Below are positions 18,314 through 27,250 of a stretch of 55,387 nucleotides of DNA, piece after piece. The position numbers and the translations under genes are program-made. This DNA is from Flavobacteriales bacterium. GTDB taxonomy: Bacteria > Bacteroidota > Bacteroidia > CAIKAF01. The DNA lies in the NCBI GenBank assembly GCA_026418175.1, contig JAOABX010000013.1:1-55387 (forward strand). The letters are read 5' to 3'. The notes beneath the pieces are model-generated. The model was not told the origin of the DNA and did no database searches. It saw nothing but the letters and a program-made list of their open reading frames with translations. Within the stretch, counting starts at the first letter, position 1, and each line of letters opens with the position of its first letter.

Positions 18314-18488
18314 AACAAAATTTAAATAAACGAAAGTAGCTAGCATTTTCCAATTCATCATGTTTTTGTAAATAATTAACAATCAACAATGAATCACACA
18401 AATAATAAAAATTGTATTATAAATACCTACAATTCTATGTAACAAGGAGCATAATAACGACATTTGAAAAATATAAACTTACACATCT

Positions 18489-18887
18489 ATGGAAATTCGT
18501 AACTCCAATCACATTTATCAAAACTTATTGAATAAATCTGAAAAGTTTGCCGTTTGGATTACAGAAAAAGTAGGGTCAATGGGATTTTTTTTACTAATAT
18601 TTTTTTGGACAGTTGGCTGGTTAAGTTGGAACATTTTAGCACCACAAGAATTACGTTTCGATCCCTACCCTGCTTTTGTATTATGGCTATTCATATCGAA
18701 TATGATTCAAATTTTTTTGATGCCTTTAATCATGATTGGCCAGAACCTGCAAGGCAAACATGCAGAAATTAGAGCAGAAAATGATTATCAAGTCAATTTA
18801 AAAGCTGAAAAAGAAATTGCTGAAATAAAACAAGAACTAGCAAACTTAAAAAAGCTTTTAGAGGAAAATGTATTAAAAAAATCTTGA
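18489..18887 (+). CDS. DUF1003 membrane protein
   Basis: A 132-residue protein of the DUF1003 family with two transmembrane helices (about residues 33-53 and 66-87) joined by a short loop containing FDPYPAF, then the family hallmark IGQNLQGKHAEIRAENDYQVN and a C-terminal helix rich in Lys and Glu that should form a cytoplasmic coiled coil. Function of the family is unknown. The gene stands alone and converges on acnA; a strong 20-bp hairpin separates them. Confidence 0.9.
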   Translation: MEIRNSNHIYQNLLNKSEKFAVWITEKVGSMGFFLLIFFWTVGWLSWNILAPQELRFDPYPAFVLWLFISNMIQIFLMPLIMIGQNLQGKHAEIRAENDYQVNLKAEKEIAEIKQELANLKKLLEENVLKKS

Positions 18888-18976
18888 ATACATTTTAATA
18901 GACCTGTTAGAATATATATATATGATTTTATATTAAAATCTTATACAAGTGTTCCTAAATAACTTTAATAGAGAAT

Positions 18977-19021
18977 TTTAAAAACATGTGTTAATTCATA
19001 AAATTAACACATGTTTTTAAA
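18977..19021. terminator. Bidirectional terminator between DUF1003 gene and acnA
   Basis: A perfect 20-bp inverted repeat: left arm 18977-18996, five-base loop 18997-19001, right arm 19002-19021. The arms begin and end in A/T runs (TTTAAAAA ... TTTTTAAA), so either strand yields a hairpin with U-rich flank. It sits between two convergent genes (stops at 18887 and 19061), as expected for a shared terminator. Confidence 0.8.
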
Positions 19022-19060
19022 TAGTCTCACATCAGCCTCTTTTAATGACTGCTAGTATCA

Positions 19061-21766
19061 CTACGCTTTTAAAAACTGACGAAGCACATAATTTAATATG
19101 CCTCCATTTTTGTAGTATTCAATTTCAATTTGAGAATCGAGTCGTGATTTGGTATTAAATTCAATCACTTTACCATCGTTAGCTACCGCTTTCACTTTAA
19201 TAATTTGTTGTGGTGTAAGCCCTTCTTCTATGCCTGAAATAGTAAAAGTTTCATGACCAGTTAATCCCAATGATTCAGCATTTTGTCCATCCATATATAA
19301 CAATGGCAATATTCCCATACCTACCAAATTACTACGATGAATGCGTTCAAACGACTCTGCAATCACTGCCTTTACTCCCAGCAAATTAGGGCCTTTAGCC
19401 GCCCAATCGCGGCTACTTCCATTACCATATTCTTTTCCACCTAAAATTATAGTTGGAATATTATGCTGAATGTAATATTCTGCAGCTTCAAACACAGTAG
19501 TTTCTTCCCCTGTAATATGGTTCAAAGTATACCCACCTTCTTTAGAAGCCAATTTGTTTTTTATTCGCACATTAGCAAAGGTACCCCGCATCATTACTTC
19601 ATGATTACCACGACGGGCACCGTAGCTATTAAACTCTGATTTGGGAACACCACGTTCAATTAGATACTTTCCTGCAGGACTAGTTTCTTTGAATGAACCC
19701 GCAGGCGAAATATGGTCAGTAGTTATAGAATCACCCAACACTAAAAGTGTTCTGGCATTTACAATATTCCTGGGTTGTTCTACAGTTTCAGAAATATTCT
19801 GAAAGAATGGTGCCTCTTTAACATAAGTTGAATTCGGATCCCATTCAAATAATTGACCGGTAGGTGCCTGTAATGCCTGCCATGCTGCATCACCATCAAA
19901 GGCTTTTGCATAATTGGCAGCATAATCATTTGGATCAAGTGCACTGTTCATCACAGCAGCAATTTCTTCATCGCTTGGCCAAATATCTTTCATGTACACA
20001 GGCTCGCTGTTTCCATCTAAACCGATGGGTTCATTGTATATATCAATATCTACCCTTCCGGCAATAGCATATACCACCACTAACATGGGCGAAGCAAGGA
20101 AATTCATTTTTACATTTGGATGAACACGAGCTTCGAAATTACGGTTCCCACTCAATACAGAAGCAACTGTTAAGTCTGCTTCGGTAATGGCTTTATCAAT
20201 ATGAGGAGGTAATGCGCCAGAATTGCCAATACAAGTAGTACAGCCATAACCTACGGTATGAAATTTCAATGCTTCCAAATACTCCATCAATCCTGCTTTT
20301 TGCAAATAGTTTGTTACAACGCGAGAACCTGGAGCTAACGATGTTTTCACCCATGGTTTTACATCCAATCCACGCTCAACTGCTTTTTTAGCCACCAAAC
20401 CGGCTCCCAACATTACACTGGGGTTTGATGTATTGGTACACGATGTAATGGCTGCTATTACCACTGATGCATCGCTCAATTGATATTGCTGCGCACCCTG
20501 TGTAATGGTAACCGTTTTCATTTTACCTGAATCAGAAGTATGTGTCCAACGGTCTTCAATGGCAACATATTCACGCTGATATTGTTCTGCCAATATTTTA
20601 CGGACTGTTTTATCCAAATCTCGTAACAAGATTCTATCCTGTGGACGCTTCGGGCCAGAAACAGCAGGCTCAATGGAATTTAAATCAAGCTCTAAAACTG
20701 TGCTATATTCAATTTCATTTTCATTTTCGCGCCAGAGCATATTTTCTTTACAATAAGCCTCTACAGTACCTATTATTTTTTCATCACGTGCTGTACGACG
20801 TAAAAATTCAATAGTCTGGGCATCTACCGGGAAATAAGTAATGGTACAACCAAATTCAGGGCTCATGTTACTAATGGTAGCACGGTCGGTTACTGCCAGA
20901 TTATTCAATCCATCTCCAAATACTTCAACAAATTTACCCACCACTCCATGCTTGCGAAGTAATTGAGTAACAGCCAATACTAAATCGGTTGCAGTAGCTC
21001 CATGTGGAAGTTTGCCGGTTAATTTTAACCCTACCACTTCGGGCATTATAAAGTATGAAGGTTGGCCTAACATAGCTGCCTCAGCTTCAATACCTCCTAC
21101 TCCCCATGCAACTACACCAATTCCATTTACCATTGGTGTATGACTGTCTGTTCCAAAACAAGAATCAGGGAAGGCAACTCCATCACGTACAAGAACTACC
21201 TTACTAAGATATTCCAGGTTTACCTGATGGCAAATTCCCATTCCGGGAGGAACAGCAGAAAAATTATTAAATGCTTTTTGAGCCCATTTCAACAGCATGT
21301 AGCGCTCAGCATTGTTTTTGTATTCTAACTCCACATTTTTCTTCAATGCCAGGTTGCTTCCAAAATATTCAACCTGAACAGAATGGTCTATCACAAGATC
21401 AACCGGTATAAGCGGATTTATCTTGCTTACATCTTTTCCTTTACGGGCAGCTTCAGCGCGAAGAGAAGCCAAATCTACTACACAAGGAACGCCGGTGAAG
21501 TCTTGCAATAAAACACGGGCCGGCATAAACGGAATATCTTTATCACTGGCTTCTTTTGCATTCCAGCTCAACACTGTTTTTACATTTTCTTCTGTAACCC
21601 TTAATCCATCATGATTTCGTAAGGCATTTTCCACCAATACTCGGATTGAAAATGGCAATTTGGAAATCTGAAATCCCTGCATTTGCAGTTCTTTCAAACT
21701 GTAATATTTTACTTTCCCTACGGGTGTATTCAGCTCTCTGATTACATTAAAAATGTCTTGATTCAT
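19061..21766 (-). CDS. acnA: Aconitate hydratase (AcnA/IRP type)
   Basis: A 901-residue [4Fe-4S] aconitase that isomerises citrate and isocitrate in the TCA cycle. The three cluster cysteines are visible in ITSCTNTSNPS (one) and GYGCTTCIGNSG (two). Other landmarks are DHSVQVE, CFGTDSHTPM, and the C-terminal domain block LGDSITTDHISPAG and GGKEYGNGSSRDWAAKG. Length and order of blocks fit the AcnA/IRP class rather than AcnB. It follows proC on the same strand with a 49-base gap. A -7-like box (TAGTTTTG, minus strand, 21811-21818) overlaps the proC stop and may give acnA its own promoter. Confidence 0.97.
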   Translation of the reverse strand: MNQDIFNVIRELNTPVGKVKYYSLKELQMQGFQISKLPFSIRVLVENALRNHDGLRVTEENVKTVLSWNAKEASDKDIPFMPARVLLQDFTGVPCVVDLASLRAEAARKGKDVSKINPLIPVDLVIDHSVQVEYFGSNLALKKNVELEYKNNAERYMLLKWAQKAFNNFSAVPPGMGICHQVNLEYLSKVVLVRDGVAFPDSCFGTDSHTPMVNGIGVVAWGVGGIEAEAAMLGQPSYFIMPEVVGLKLTGKLPHGATATDLVLAVTQLLRKHGVVGKFVEVFGDGLNNLAVTDRATISNMSPEFGCTITYFPVDAQTIEFLRRTARDEKIIGTVEAYCKENMLWRENENEIEYSTVLELDLNSIEPAVSGPKRPQDRILLRDLDKTVRKILAEQYQREYVAIEDRWTHTSDSGKMKTVTITQGAQQYQLSDASVVIAAITSCTNTSNPSVMLGAGLVAKKAVERGLDVKPWVKTSLAPGSRVVTNYLQKAGLMEYLEALKFHTVGYGCTTCIGNSGALPPHIDKAITEADLTVASVLSGNRNFEARVHPNVKMNFLASPMLVVVYAIAGRVDIDIYNEPIGLDGNSEPVYMKDIWPSDEEIAAVMNSALDPNDYAANYAKAFDGDAAWQALQAPTGQLFEWDPNSTYVKEAPFFQNISETVEQPRNIVNARTLLVLGDSITTDHISPAGSFKETSPAGKYLIERGVPKSEFNSYGARRGNHEVMMRGTFANVRIKNKLASKEGGYTLNHITGEETTVFEAAEYYIQHNIPTIILGGKEYGNGSSRDWAAKGPNLLGVKAVIAESFERIHRSNLVGMGILPLLYMDGQNAESLGLTGHETFTISGIEEGLTPQQIIKVKAVANDGKVIEFNTKSRLDSQIEIEYYKNGGILNYVLRQFLKA

Positions 21767-21815
21767 AATTGAGAAATATTGAAAAGTTATATGCTTTTTA
21801 AATATGGGTGCAAAA

Positions 21816-22622
21816 CTAACAAAATTCGCTCAGCTCCTGCGCTCTTTTTTTAGCTTTTTTCAATGCTTCTGCAATGTGCCTGTCCACCCCTTGAGCATTC
21901 AAATATGCAATGGCGGCTTCGGTAGTTCCTCCTCGCGATGCCACTACCTGAATCAGATCATCCAATGACTGTGAAGTGCTATTAAGAACAAGAAAAGAAC
22001 CAAGCATAGTTTGTTTAACAAGCAAGGAAGAAGTTGCTTCATCCATTCCCATTTCTCGTGCAGCTCTAATCATACTGTTAACAAAATAATAGAAATAAGC
22101 CGGCCCACTACCACTGATAGCTGTAACGACATCTAACAAGCTCTCCTTTTCAAAGTAAACAGCCCTACCAGTAGTAGAAAGCAATTGCTCTGCCCGATGA
22201 AGATCAGAAATTGATAATTCAGACGATGCTGTGTATCCTGTAATACCCATTCCCAACTCTGCAGGAGCATTGGGCATAGCTCGAATGATCCGGTTGATTT
22301 GTAGTTTTTTTTGAAGGCAGGATATTGTAATACCTCCCATAATTGAAATAACAACCGAAGAAGATGGTATCTTCCCAAATAAACTTGGAATAACAGAAGG
22401 GAAATCTTGAGGTTTAACCGCTAAAATGATAACATCTGGTGTTATGGTACCTAATTCATTAGGAGTTATTACATTGCCTAACTTAAGTTCGCACAAAGCT
22501 TTCTTTCGTTCTTTATTTTTTTCTACCAGCCATAATGAATTGGTATGTACTAAATTGTATTAAATAAATGCTCGGGCGTATATCACTCCCATGTTTCCAC
22601 ACCCTACAATTGCTATTTGCAT
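21816..22622 (-). pseudogene. proC: Pyrroline-5-carboxylate reductase interrupted by one in-frame stop
   Basis: Reading from the ATG at 22622 gives MQIAIVGCGNMG with the Rossmann motif GxGxxG, then a TAA at codon 21 (22560-22562), after which the same frame continues without any shift to 21816. Ignoring the stop, the product is 268 residues, the normal ProC length. Downstream blocks are intact: AVKPQDF, the GGI and RAMPNAP blocks, and ISGSGPAYFYYF with the conserved catalytic-domain residues. ProC catalyses the last step of proline synthesis. A restart at the TTG at 22496 would lack the NAD(P)H site. A -7 box (TACTTTTG, minus, 22643-22650) precedes the ATG. Real nonsense mutation, recoding and sequencing error are all possible. 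Confidence 0.85.
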
Positions 22623-22724
22623 AGAAGTTAATTCGTTTTTTACAAAAGTACAGTTATGATTTTAGTTTTATTAAATGGCATAACTCACGTTTTTAATTAT
22701 CTTCGTTACTGATACTTATATCCC

Positions 22725-23435
22725 ATGAGTTGGACTACCCGTCTTAAACAGCGAATACGCCGCGAACTTCGATGGAACTCTAAAGAATACGGAATTATCA
22801 CTCCGTTTTTTATGTTATTATTTCGTTTCCTTCAATTTCTTCCATTCCAGCTATTTTATGGTAATAAAACTGATTATTTCCACAAATTCCTTCAGGGAAA
22901 AACGCCCGGTGAAAAAAGAACGTTAGCTAGAAAAAGAGCAATTTATATTGAAATTATTCTCATTGCTTTTCTGATTATTGAACTAACCGTACCTTATGTT
23001 TACGCCAACTATCTACAAACTAGATGGTTCAAAATTGTATGTACGGTTATATTAACCCTAAGATTAATAGACATTATTCAGGTAAATGTAAACCTCTTGC
23101 TATTTGATATAATCCGCACCACAAGTACATCACTTATTACAAAATATACCCGGGCAATCATTCTTATCATCTGGAATTATTTTGAAATTATTTTAATTTT
23201 TGGTTTTTATTACCTTTCAAACAATCATTTGCTCAAGGGATATTCAGTATGGAGTGATGCTTATTATTTTAGTGGAATTACTCAAATCACCATAGGATAT
23301 GGGGATCTTTCACCAAGTGGTTATCTCCGGTTGGCCACTTTTTGTCAAGGGCTTATCGGTACAATTTTTTTGGTTTTTATCATTTCAAGAATTATATCCC
23401 TAATCCCTGAACTTAAAGAGATTGACAAGGATTAG
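22725..23435 (+). CDS. Potassium channel family protein
   Basis: A 236-residue ion channel with the K+ selectivity filter TIGYGD at residues 189-194, preceded by the pore helix (WSDAYYFSGITQI) and followed by a final helix (about 205-228). Two or three further hydrophobic helices lie upstream (about 72-95, 102-130, 143-165), so it has an abbreviated voltage-sensor-like region rather than the bare two-helix form. No RCK or cyclic-nucleotide domain is present. The N-terminal 60 residues are cytoplasmic and basic. It is divergent from proC and is followed by the ZIP transporter 44 bases later. Confidence 0.85.
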   Translation: MSWTTRLKQRIRRELRWNSKEYGIITPFFMLLFRFLQFLPFQLFYGNKTDYFHKFLQGKTPGEKRTLARKRAIYIEIILIAFLIIELTVPYVYANYLQTRWFKIVCTVILTLRLIDIIQVNVNLLLFDIIRTTSTSLITKYTRAIILIIWNYFEIILIFGFYYLSNNHLLKGYSVWSDAYYFSGITQITIGYGDLSPSGYLRLATFCQGLIGTIFLVFIISRIISLIPELKEIDKD

Positions 23436-23455
23436 CATTTGTTTAAAAATAATTT

Positions 23456-23463
23456 TAGATTTG
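23456..23463 (+). promoter_or_regulatory. Candidate -7 box of the ZIP transporter gene
   Basis: TAGATTTG matches TAnnTTTG and ends 16 bases before the ATG at 23480. A TTTG at 23438-23441 is 14 bases upstream, shorter than the usual spacing. Confidence 0.35.
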
Positions 23464-23479
23464 TCTAATCTCGATATAT

Positions 23480-24304
23480 ATGCAATCTTTTATTGATTTT
23501 TTTTCTGCAATCGGTCCTGTGTATTCTGCCTTATTTGCCACTGTGTTTACCTGGTTTCTAACAGCCTCCGGGGCATCTTTTGTATTCTTTTTCAAAAGTA
23601 TGAACCGTAAAATACTTGATATAATGCTTGGTTTTACTGGTGGAGTAATGATTGCTGCCAGCTTTTGGTCACTTCTCAATCCCGCAATCGAAATGAGCGA
23701 AACACTTTATCCTTCCATAAAATGGATGCCGGCAGCGGTTGGCTTTTTATTAGGAGCTATTTTCATTTATGCCTTGGATAAATACATGCCCCACTTGCAT
23801 ATCAATTTTGGAGAGGAGGAAAAAGAAGGTGTAAAAACAGAATGGCATCGCTCTACCTTACTTATTTTAGCAATTACTCTTCATAATATTCCCGAAGGTT
23901 TAGCAGTAGGAGTTTTGTTTGGTGCAGCTGCCTTAGGATTGGAGGGTGCTTCCGTAGAAGGAGCCGTAGCTTTGGCAATTGGTATTGGCATTCAAAATTT
24001 TCCGGAAGGCATTGCCGTAGCTATGCCCTTGCGTAGGCACGGTGTAAGTAGGTTTAAATCATTTTGGTTTGGTCAATTATCAGCTGTTGTAGAACCCGTA
24101 GCCGGTGTAGTTGGAGCATTAGCCGTTATTTATATCCAGGCAGTGCTTCCATTTGCCTTGGCTTTTGCAGCCGGAGCAATGATTTATGTTGTTGTAGAAG
24201 AAGTAATTCCTGAAACACAACGAGATAAATACACCGATGTATCAGTACTAGGGTTTATAGGTGGTTTTTTAATTATGATGATTTTAGATGTAGCGTTGGG
24301 TTAA
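23480..24304 (+). CDS. ZIP-family divalent metal transporter
   Basis: A 274-residue transporter of the ZIP family, GufA-like branch, which imports Zn2+ and related metals across the inner membrane. The two metal-binding helices are clear: HNIPEGLAVG (about residues 138-147) and QNFPEGIAVAMPLRR (about 174-188), together with an EEVIPE motif near 240. About eight transmembrane helices are predicted. A His/Glu-containing loop (MPHLHINFGEEEKEG) lies between helices 3 and 4. No Zur-type operator was recognised upstream. Confidence 0.92.
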   Translation: MQSFIDFFSAIGPVYSALFATVFTWFLTASGASFVFFFKSMNRKILDIMLGFTGGVMIAASFWSLLNPAIEMSETLYPSIKWMPAAVGFLLGAIFIYALDKYMPHLHINFGEEEKEGVKTEWHRSTLLILAITLHNIPEGLAVGVLFGAAALGLEGASVEGAVALAIGIGIQNFPEGIAVAMPLRRHGVSRFKSFWFGQLSAVVEPVAGVVGALAVIYIQAVLPFALAFAAGAMIYVVVEEVIPETQRDKYTDVSVLGFIGGFLIMMILDVALG

Positions 24305-24390
24305 TTCCATTAAAACAACCTTGTTTAAAAATCATATCCAAGTAAATGTAATAAGGGCAAATTGAAACGTTACTTTGAAAAAAAATTCAT

Positions 24391-25335
24391 ATGAATCGTT
24401 TCCTACTATTTTTCGGGATTCTTTTAAGATTTTTCAACCTGCATGCTCAAAAAAATACAGCTGAAGATTATATACGTATGTATAAAGATGCAGCCATTGA
24501 AAATATGAAATTAAAAAAAGTACCGGCAAGCATTACCCTGGCACAAGGATTACTTGAATCAGGGAATGGAAACAGCGAACTGGCCATCAAGGCTAATAAT
24601 CATTTTGGTATTAAATGCCATGCAGAGTGGAAAGGTGAAACTTATTACAAAGACGACGATAAGCCAAACGAATGTTTCAGGAAATATAAATCAGTATTGG
24701 ATTCATACAAAGACCATGCAGACTTCCTTACATCACGAGACCGGTACAAAGGTTTGTTTGAACTGGAAATTACCGACTACAAAGGTTGGGCTCGAGGCTT
24801 GAAAGCAGCCGGTTATGCCACCAATCCAAATTATGCAGAACAACTAATTAATTTAATTGAACGATATAAACTGCATGAATATGACCAACCACAACAAATT
24901 GTAGAAAAAAATAAACCATATAATTCCACACAACTTCCAAACGATATCAAATCAAATCAAAGCGGAACGGGTATTATATTTTTCATCAATGGACTGCGGG
25001 CTATCAAAGTAGCAAAAGACCAAACAAAACAAGGAATCGCAACAGATTTTGGCCTAAAAGTAAAACACTTAGAAAAATACAACGAACTGGGAACAAGCGA
25101 CGAGTTGTACGAAGGTCAACTCATTTTTTTGGAACCCAAACGAAATGCAGCTGAACCTGAAAAGAACATACATATTGTAAAAGAAGGAGAAACCTTTTAC
25201 AGCATTGCTCATATGTATGGGATGACAGTAAAAGCCTTACTGCAAAAAAATAGAAAGGGGCTAGGTAGCATTCTTACACCGGGTGAAAAATTGTATCTTA
25301 GAAAAATGAAGCCTAAAACTTCAACAGGTAATTAA
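24391..25335 (+). CDS. Glucosaminidase (GH73) with LysM domain
   Basis: A 314-residue exported peptidoglycan hydrolase. Residues 1-19 form a signal peptide ending in HAQ. Residues ~33-160 are a GH73 (FlgJ-like) domain with the catalytic-Glu region LAQGLLESGNGNSELA, then NNHFGIKC and YKDHADFLTSRDRY blocks. A first, degenerate LysM-like segment spans about 205-250 and a clear LysM lies at about 262-308 (HIVKEGETFYSIA ... LTPGEKLYL). It should cleave GlcNAc-MurNAc bonds in the periplasm or at the cell surface while LysM binds peptidoglycan. Its last four bases overlap the end of the convergent esterase gene. Confidence 0.9.
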   Translation: MNRFLLFFGILLRFFNLHAQKNTAEDYIRMYKDAAIENMKLKKVPASITLAQGLLESGNGNSELAIKANNHFGIKCHAEWKGETYYKDDDKPNECFRKYKSVLDSYKDHADFLTSRDRYKGLFELEITDYKGWARGLKAAGYATNPNYAEQLINLIERYKLHEYDQPQQIVEKNKPYNSTQLPNDIKSNQSGTGIIFFINGLRAIKVAKDQTKQGIATDFGLKVKHLEKYNELGTSDELYEGQLIFLEPKRNAAEPEKNIHIVKEGETFYSIAHMYGMTVKALLQKNRKGLGSILTPGEKLYLRKMKPKTSTGN

Positions 25336-26096
25336 TTTCTCTTTTTGGAAAATACCCACGTTAATAACCCTGGTTCTTTCATAGCAAAATCCCAGGCATT
25401 ATGCCCAACTCCTTTCAATAAACTAAATCGTGAATCTAATTGTTTGCATTGTAGCGATTCTAGTTCATGCATGATTTCTAAAGTAAACCGAAAAGAAACC
25501 ACCTGGTCCTTTTCGCCGTGAAACGCCCAAACGGGCATCTGTTTTAGCAAACTAGCCTTGGTTGGATCGGCCCCACCACATATAGGAACAATGGCTGCAA
25601 ATATTTCCGGATAGCGCATGGCTATATCCCATACCCCAAAACCTCCCATCGATATACCAAACAAATAAATCCTTTGCCGATCAATTTTTTCATTTTTTAA
25701 AAGATCGTTTATCAATGCCATCAAAGTATGTTGTACAGGTGGGGCATCAACGGCCATTTTAATACGGAGTTGATTTTTGTCATAATAACTCCAAGTAGAG
25801 TGTAGCCCACACTGTGGAATTAACAAATAGCCTTGATATGCCGTATTTAATAGCATTGAATCAAGTAAAATTTCAACCCCATTCTGAAATTGCGACTGAT
25901 TATTTTTTCCACGTTCTCCCTTACCATGAAGCCAAATTACTAATGGATATTTTTCAGATGTCCCCGAAGGAGTATGAAGTAGATATGGGAGCGTATCTTG
26001 GCCAGAAACAAACCATCGCTTTTCAGGTAGCTTAGTTTGTGCTACCAAAAAAAAACTAGTTATTACCAATATAAAAACAACACATGTATGTTTCAT
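25332..26096 (-). CDS. Exported alpha/beta-hydrolase, prolyl-oligopeptidase/esterase type
   Basis: A 254-residue hydrolase. The frame is open upstream to 26171, but that extension would run through the terminator at 26113-26138 and into the previous gene; the ATG at 26096 gives a proper signal peptide (MKHTCVVFILVITSFF, ending VAQ). The oxyanion region VIWLHGKGERG, the nucleophile elbow GISMGGFGVWD (Ser), an Asp region GEKDQVVSF and the His in KGVGHNAWD form a complete catalytic triad. This resembles dienelactone hydrolase-like / PHB depolymerase-like esterases that often act on carbohydrate esters. Substrate unknown. Confidence 0.85.
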   Translation of the reverse strand: MKHTCVVFILVITSFFLVAQTKLPEKRWFVSGQDTLPYLLHTPSGTSEKYPLVIWLHGKGERGKNNQSQFQNGVEILLDSMLLNTAYQGYLLIPQCGLHSTWSYYDKNQLRIKMAVDAPPVQHTLMALINDLLKNEKIDRQRIYLFGISMGGFGVWDIAMRYPEIFAAIVPICGGADPTKASLLKQMPVWAFHGEKDQVVSFRFTLEIMHELESLQCKQLDSRFSLLKGVGHNAWDFAMKEPGLLTWVFSKKRN

Positions 26097-26105
26097 AATA
26101 GTTTT

Positions 26106-26138
26106 AAAAAACAAAAGGCTTGCCAACGCAAGCCTTTT
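26106..26138 (-). terminator. Rho-independent terminator of the T9SS type A cargo gene
   Basis: Stem of 11 bp (arms 26113-26123 and 26128-26138, sequence AAAAGGCTTGC and its complement) with a CAAC loop, followed on the minus strand by a T-rich run. It lies 20 bases beyond the stop codon at 26158. Confidence 0.85.
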
Positions 26139-26157
26139 ATCTTTTACTTGGTAATAA

Positions 26158-27198
26158 TTAATGTTGTACAATCAACTTTTTAACCACAGAGCCTTGCATT
26201 CCGGTAAAGCGTACCAAATAAACGCCGCTAGCTAAACCATCTGTTTGAATTTGAGTAAATGGCGTGGTATTTTTTGTTAGTAATATCTTTCCTGCCTGAT
26301 CCATAATTTCTACTGTAAGCGAAGAAATTGTATTGGCATCGTATGCAATGTTTACAAACTGATTGGCAGGATTAGGATACATACTTACAGCAAAACCTGA
26401 CTGCTGGTCTTCAACACTGAAATAAATATCTGTAACTTCTTCTACTACTATATCGTCTATAGATAATAAGTTGTCATCAATTGAATGGTGTAAGAATGCA
26501 ATATAAATTTTTTGATTATCATAATTAGAAAGCGAAACGTTGAACTCACGTAAAATTCCAATATTTCTTGCTGTATCGCCGGCAGATGGAGTAGAAATAT
26601 CACCATCTCCATTTGGATTATGCTGAATATACGTGCCATCTAAGCCATGAACAAAACCAGGAGAGAATGTATAAGCCGCGTAATTTCCTCCTAAACTAGA
26701 AGCTCCTGAAATATATTCAGCAGCCACAAATACAGTATCAGTAAACGCATCTATCGCATTGGTAGTAGTAGAGATCAATACTTTATAACCATCCAGGTAA
26801 TAAGGTGTTTGATAAGGCGCAGACTTCCAGCGAAGAACAGCCGTAGCACCATCCGTAATCTGAATAGCAGGAAGAATAAACCAATTTTTTACTGGCGTAC
26901 TTCCGTTGTTTGTCCATGAATTACTTGCAAATACAACAGAGTTTGAATCTACATCAGCAAATCCATAGGCTAAAAACCATACTCCAGGACGGCTACTGGG
27001 GCTTCCATCTGGAAGTTGATCTTCATCATAAATATACGCATACTGATCATTCAATATACCCGGAGGAATATCTTCATAAATATAATCCAACTGGCTATTA
27101 TCTTCAAAGTTTTCAGAAAACAATATGCTTAACTGAGCATGAGTTGTAATGCTTATTAAAAAGGCCGTTAATAATAGATAAAGTTTATTCATAAACAC
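26158..27198 (-). CDS. T9SS type A sorted protein with choice-of-anchor J domain
   Basis: A 346-residue secreted protein. A signal peptide (residues 1-21, ending THAQ) precedes an adhesin-like domain with FSENFED at its start, ATLRW-like core SAPYQTPYYLDGYKVLIST and a SIDDIVVEE end, the choice-of-anchor J (cleaved adhesin/MAM-like) pattern. The C-terminal ~75 residues (MYPNPANQFVNI ... GLASGVYLVRF ... KKLIVQH) are a type A T9SS sorting domain. The protein should therefore cross the outer membrane through the T9SS and be anchored or released by PorU, encoded in this window. Ligand unknown. Confidence 0.9.
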   Translation of the reverse strand: MFMNKLYLLLTAFLISITTHAQLSILFSENFEDNSQLDYIYEDIPPGILNDQYAYIYDEDQLPDGSPSSRPGVWFLAYGFADVDSNSVVFASNSWTNNGSTPVKNWFILPAIQITDGATAVLRWKSAPYQTPYYLDGYKVLISTTTNAIDAFTDTVFVAAEYISGASSLGGNYAAYTFSPGFVHGLDGTYIQHNPNGDGDISTPSAGDTARNIGILREFNVSLSNYDNQKIYIAFLHHSIDDNLLSIDDIVVEEVTDIYFSVEDQQSGFAVSMYPNPANQFVNIAYDANTISSLTVEIMDQAGKILLTKNTTPFTQIQTDGLASGVYLVRFTGMQGSVVKKLIVQH

Positions 27199-27218
27199 AT
27201 TTTTAATTTAAATTTAAG

Positions 27219-27226
27219 CAAATTTA
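27219..27226 (-). promoter_or_regulatory. Candidate -7 box of the T9SS cargo gene
   Basis: TAAATTTG on the minus strand, 20 bases upstream of the ATG at 27198, matches TAnnTTTG. The region is very AT-rich, which raises the chance of a random match. Confidence 0.3.
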
Positions 27227-27250
27227 ATTTAATCTTTTAAATTAATAAAC

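Noticed and set aside
21816-22496. proC as a normal gene starting at 22496
   Set aside because: That start (TTG) removes the whole dinucleotide-binding motif; the missing part is found upstream in the same frame behind a stop codon.
25332-26171. Longer start for the esterase at 26171
   Set aside because: The extension would span the upstream gene's terminator and overlap its stop codon, and it adds residues before a good signal peptide. The ATG at 26096 is preferred.
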